Shown: piece by piece, positions 8,627 through 10,580 of the stretch
Layout of the letters: every line of letters begins with the position of its first letter
Position numbering within the stretch: position 1 is the first letter of the stretch
Assembly: GCA_016873355.1 (NCBI GenBank)
Contig: VGXK01000040.1
Location: 1-10,580 of the forward strand
DNA from: Phycisphaerae bacterium
GTDB taxonomy: Bacteria > Planctomycetota > Phycisphaerae > Phycisphaerales > SM1A02
Direction of reading: 5' to 3'
Length of the DNA: 10,580 bases
Notes under the pieces: model-generated
The model's database searches: none
Told to the model about the DNA's origin: nothing
The model's input: the letters and a program-made list of their open reading frames with translations, nothing else
Program-made: the position numbers and the translations under genes

Positions 8627-8632
8627 ATTATC
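8627..8632 (-). promoter_or_regulatory. Candidate -10 element for truA
   Basis: On the minus strand this reads GATAAT, five of six matches to TATAAT. Six bases separate it from the A of the truA ATG at 8620, so transcription would start at or next to the start codon. Hexamers at 16-18 bp upstream (GATCGC, CGATCG, CCGATC) are poor -35 matches. Promoter function is inferred from sequence and position only. Confidence 0.35.
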
Positions 8633-8677
8633 GCAACCTGGCGCACGGGCGATCGGCGGTCGCTGCCTGAACAATGC

Positions 8678-8705
8678 TGGAACCTCGCGGTCGCTCCGGT
8701 ACCAT
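8678..8705 (+). promoter_or_regulatory. Candidate promoter for the secreted dockerin-repeat protein
   Basis: TGGAAC (8678-8683) and TACCAT (8700-8705) are separated by 16 bp and face the gene at 8777. TACCAT fits TAnnnT, but the -35 match is weak. GGAAC could instead be the -35 of an ECF sigma factor. Transcription from here would give a leader of about 65 nt that carries the inverted repeats at 8721-8744. Confidence 0.22.
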
Positions 8706-8720
8706 CCGGGCCGACATCGA

Positions 8721-8744
8721 CGCACGAGCGCATCGTGCGCGATG
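8721..8744 (+). repeat. Overlapping inverted repeats in the leader of the secreted protein gene
   Basis: CGCACGA (8721-8727) and TCGTGCG (8733-8739) form a perfect 7-bp stem with a 5-base loop. CATCG (8731-8735) and CGATG (8740-8744) form a second, overlapping 5-bp stem with a 4-base loop, so the two hairpins cannot form together. They lie 32-56 bases before the ATG at 8777. The palindromes are seen directly; a regulatory role is unproven, and such short stems are common in GC-rich DNA. Confidence 0.35.
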
Positions 8745-8764
8745 ATCGAGTGCCAACCCATTTC

Positions 8765-8770
8765 GAGGAG
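8765..8770 (+). promoter_or_regulatory. Shine-Dalgarno site of the secreted dockerin-repeat gene
   Basis: GAGGAG ends six bases before the ATG at 8777. It is the clearest ribosome binding site in the window. It fixes the start at 8777 even though the same frame stays open for more than 900 bases upstream, antisense to truA. Confidence 0.8.
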
Positions 8771-8776
8771 AGATTC

Positions 8777-9841
8777 ATGAGACGAGTTCTTGCGGGCGCC
8801 GCCGCGGGCGCGGCCTTTGCGGCGATGGCGGCCGCCGACGGCTTCATCACGGTCGACGGAAGCGCGGAGGCCAAGTACGGCGCAGCGCTGGCGGAACAGG
8901 ACACGGTGACCGGTTTCGGCAACAGCGACCTTGGCGTCACCGGCTGGGCGAACGGTTCCGAGCTCGATGCCGGATTCGCGTTCCTCGACATCGGCGGCGA
9001 CGCGCTCTACCTGGTCCTCGCGGGCAATCTCGAGAGCAACTTCAACAAGCTCGAAGTCTTCATCGACACCGGAATCCCGGGTCAGAACCAGCTTCGCGGC
9101 GACAATGCCGACGTCGACTTCAACGGACTGAACCGCATGGGCCACCTGGACGACATGAATCCCGGCCTCAAGTTCGACGAGGACTTCGAAGCGTCCTTCT
9201 GGTTCAGCGCCACCTGCGGCAATCCGAACGGGGCCGGCATCTTCGCGCTCTACGCGAATGCGGCGCTGCTCGCTCCCGAGGGCGGCGCACCCGGCGCATA
9301 CCTCGGCACCTGCGGCGACGGCGAGGTCATCGTCTCGGCGCTCGGCATCGACGTGGCGATCAACAACTCGAACACGCGCGGCGTGAGCGGCGGCGCCAGC
9401 GGCAGCGGCTCCGGTGCGGGCGTGACGACCGGCGTCGAGATCAAGATCCCGCTTTCGCTCATGGGCTACTCGAAGGGTCCGATCAAGGTCTGCGCGTTCA
9501 TCAACGGCTCAAGTCACGACTACATGTCGAATCAGGTCCTCGGCGGCGTGGGCGGCCTTCAGAATCTCTCGTGCGGTCCGGACAGCTGCAACTGGGTCGA
9601 CATCCGCACGATCGACCTGAGCACGATTCCCGGCAACCAGTACTTCGTGATCGGCGACCTGCCCGAAACCTGCCCGGCCGACTTCAACGACGACGGCGTG
9701 GTCGACGGCGACGATCTCGGCGCCCTGCTGGGCCAGTGGGGCGATTGCCTCGGCTGCGAAGCGGACTTCAACGACGACGGCGTGGTCGACGGCGACGATC
9801 TCGGCTCGCTGCTGGGCGAGTGGGGAGAATGCCCGGTCTGA
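8777..9841 (+). CDS. Secreted protein with two C-terminal dockerin-like (EF-hand) repeats
   Basis: 354 aa. A signal peptide is clear: MRR, then an Ala/Gly-rich hydrophobic stretch to about residue 20, with cleavage near AMAAA-DG. The core (about 21-297) reads like a beta-rich domain with alternating hydrophobic strands (FAFLDIGGDALYLVLAGN, LEVFIDTG, IKIPLSLMGY), a Gly/Ser run near 208-216 and several paired cysteines. I do not know its function. The C-terminus carries two tandem 28-residue units with DFNDDGVVDGDDLG at 302-315 and 330-343. In each, Asp1, Asn3, Asp5, Asp9 and Asp12 fit a calcium-binding dockerin loop, followed by LLGxWG. Each unit is preceded and followed by Cys, and the last residues are GECPV. 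Planctomycetes often put such repeats at the end of exported proteins; no cohesin partner is in the window. The ATG at 8777 has a good Shine-Dalgarno. Confidence 0.9.
   Translation: MRRVLAGAAAGAAFAAMAAADGFITVDGSAEAKYGAALAEQDTVTGFGNSDLGVTGWANGSELDAGFAFLDIGGDALYLVLAGNLESNFNKLEVFIDTGIPGQNQLRGDNADVDFNGLNRMGHLDDMNPGLKFDEDFEASFWFSATCGNPNGAGIFALYANAALLAPEGGAPGAYLGTCGDGEVIVSALGIDVAINNSNTRGVSGGASGSGSGAGVTTGVEIKIPLSLMGYSKGPIKVCAFINGSSHDYMSNQVLGGVGGLQNLSCGPDSCNWVDIRTIDLSTIPGNQYFVIGDLPETCPADFNDDGVVDGDDLGALLGQWGDCLGCEADFNDDGVVDGDDLGSLLGEWGECPV
9680..9805 (+). repeat. Near-perfect tandem repeat encoding the dockerin-like units
   Basis: Bases 9680-9721 and 9764-9805 are identical over 42 bp and start 84 bp apart, so each unit spans 28 codons. 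The rest of each unit is similar but diverged (GALLGQWGDC against GSLLGEWGEC). Identity at the DNA level, including third codon positions, points to a recent duplication or gene conversion. Confidence 0.9.
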
Positions 9842-9892
9842 GCCGTCGCACTCGCGAGGTTCAAGCGGCATCGGCCGCGTGAACGAATCGAT
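9842..9892. other. Short convergent gap with a weak hairpin
   Basis: Between two genes that end toward each other, GCGGC (9865-9869) and GCCGC (9874-9878) form a 5-bp stem with a 4-base loop. There is no T-run on either strand, so it is at best a weak terminator candidate. Confidence 0.2.
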
Positions 9893-10580
9893 TCAGAGGC
9901 GCTCGCCCTCGGCGCCGGTGCGGAAGAAGTGAACCGCATCGGCGTCGAGGGCGACGCTCGTTTCCGAGCCTTCGCGCGGCGCCTTCGACGACGCGGTGCG
10001 CACGACGAGTCGACCGAGCGCGGACGCGACGAGCACTTCCGCGCGATCGCCGAGGAACTCGACGGCCTCGACGCGTGCCACGACGCAGGGCGAATTCATC
10101 GAACCGAGCGCGAGATGCTCGGGGCGCACGCCGAGCACGGCGGACCCGTCTTCGAGCGGCGCCGCGGCGGCCGCCGGTTCCCTCGCGGCGATCGCCGAGC
10201 CTCGCGCGGTACCCGAGGCGCCGACGCCGCGCAGGCTCGAGGCCGGCAATTCGATCACGGCGCTCCCGGCGCTGAATCGAAGCGTCGAACCCGCTCGCGT
10301 CAATCGGCCCTCGATCAGGTTCATGGCGGGACTGCCCACGAATCCCGCCACGAATCGATTCGCGGGACGGTGGTAGAGCTCGGAGGGCGTTCCCGCCTGC
10401 ATGACGCGACCGCCGTTCATCACCACGATGCGGTCGCCGAGACTCATCGCCTCTTCCTGATCGTGCGTGACGTGGATCATCGTGGCGCGCAGGCGTCGAT
10501 GGAGGATCCGAAGTTCCGCGCGCATTTCGTGTCGCAGGCGGGCGTCGAGATTCGAGAGCGGTTCGTCGAGCAGGAAGACG
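9893..10580 (-). CDS. Sugar-type ABC transporter ATP-binding protein (MalK/UgpC-like), N-terminus outside window
   Basis: The gene enters from the right edge and stops at 9893-9895 (TGA on the minus strand); 228 residues are visible. The first visible residues, VFLLDEPLSNLDARLR, are the Walker B and D-loop. HVTHDQEEAMSLGDRI follows with the switch histidine, then the family stretch MNGGRVMQAGTPSELYHRPANRFVAGFVGSPAMN. The C-terminal part is the TOBE/OB-fold domain of MalK-type ATPases (LGVRPEHLAL, AVEFLGDRAEVLV). Walker A, the Q-loop and the signature motif lie outside the window. Full MalK proteins are about 360-380 aa, so about 140-150 residues are missing. An Ala-rich insertion (about 10145-10240) interrupts the TOBE domain. 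The protein would drive uptake of a sugar, glycerol-phosphate or similar solute; the substrate cannot be told. It is convergent with the secreted protein gene, with a 51-bp gap. Confidence 0.93.
   Translation of the reverse strand, partial: VFLLDEPLSNLDARLRHEMRAELRILHRRLRATMIHVTHDQEEAMSLGDRIVVMNGGRVMQAGTPSELYHRPANRFVAGFVGSPAMNLIEGRLTRAGSTLRFSAGSAVIELPASSLRGVGASGTARGSAIAAREPAAAAAPLEDGSAVLGVRPEHLALGSMNSPCVVARVEAVEFLGDRAEVLVASALGRLVVRTASSKAPREGSETSVALDADAVHFFRTGAEGERL

Noticed and set aside
7862..8776. In-frame upstream extension of the secreted dockerin-repeat protein
   Set aside because: It is antisense to truA and Arg-rich. The Shine-Dalgarno and signal peptide fix the start at 8777.

Overview
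The window is GC-rich (roughly 70% by eye) bacterial chromosome, tightly packed and almost entirely coding. It most likely comes from a planctomycete, perhaps of the Phycisphaerae. The main clue is the secreted protein at 8777-9841, which ends in two tandem dockerin/EF-hand-like repeats of the form CPADFNDDGVVDGDDLG...LLGxWG, a C-terminal signature I associate with exported Phycisphaerae proteins. This placement is an inference. I see no rRNA, tRNA, IS element, CRISPR array or phage gene.

Left part, + strand, 1-3454: the 3' part of an operon for a peptide/nickel-class (Opp/Dpp) ABC importer. It holds the tail of the first permease, an enlarged second permease with extra membrane segments and a coiled coil, and one OppD/DppD-type ATPase. 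dut (dUTPase) follows through an ATGA stop/start overlap. Every junction in this run overlaps or is one base apart, so translation is probably coupled. No OppF/DppF-type second ATPase or binding protein lies in the window.

Middle, + strand, 3611-5642: after a 156-bp gap come a DegT/DnrJ/EryC1/StrS-type PLP sugar aminotransferase and a PIG-L/LmbE-family (BshB1-like) zinc deacetylase. The deacetylase overlaps the aminotransferase by 8 bp and has TTG as its only workable start. The pair suggests amino-sugar or glycoconjugate metabolism.

Minus strand, 8620 down to 5625: truA (tRNA pseudouridine synthase) followed by a 736-aa exported, Ala-rich, helical protein of unknown function, joined by an ATGA overlap. 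The unknown gene ends tail-to-tail with the deacetylase gene, overlapping it by 18 bp.

Right part: a divergent intergenic region (8621-8776) leads to the secreted dockerin-repeat protein on the + strand. The window ends in a partial MalK/UgpC-type sugar ABC ATPase on the - strand. No clearly new multi-gene system was found. The best second looks are the enlarged permease, the near-identical dockerin repeats, the unknown protein coupled to truA, and two -10-like hexamers placed as expected for leaderless mRNAs.
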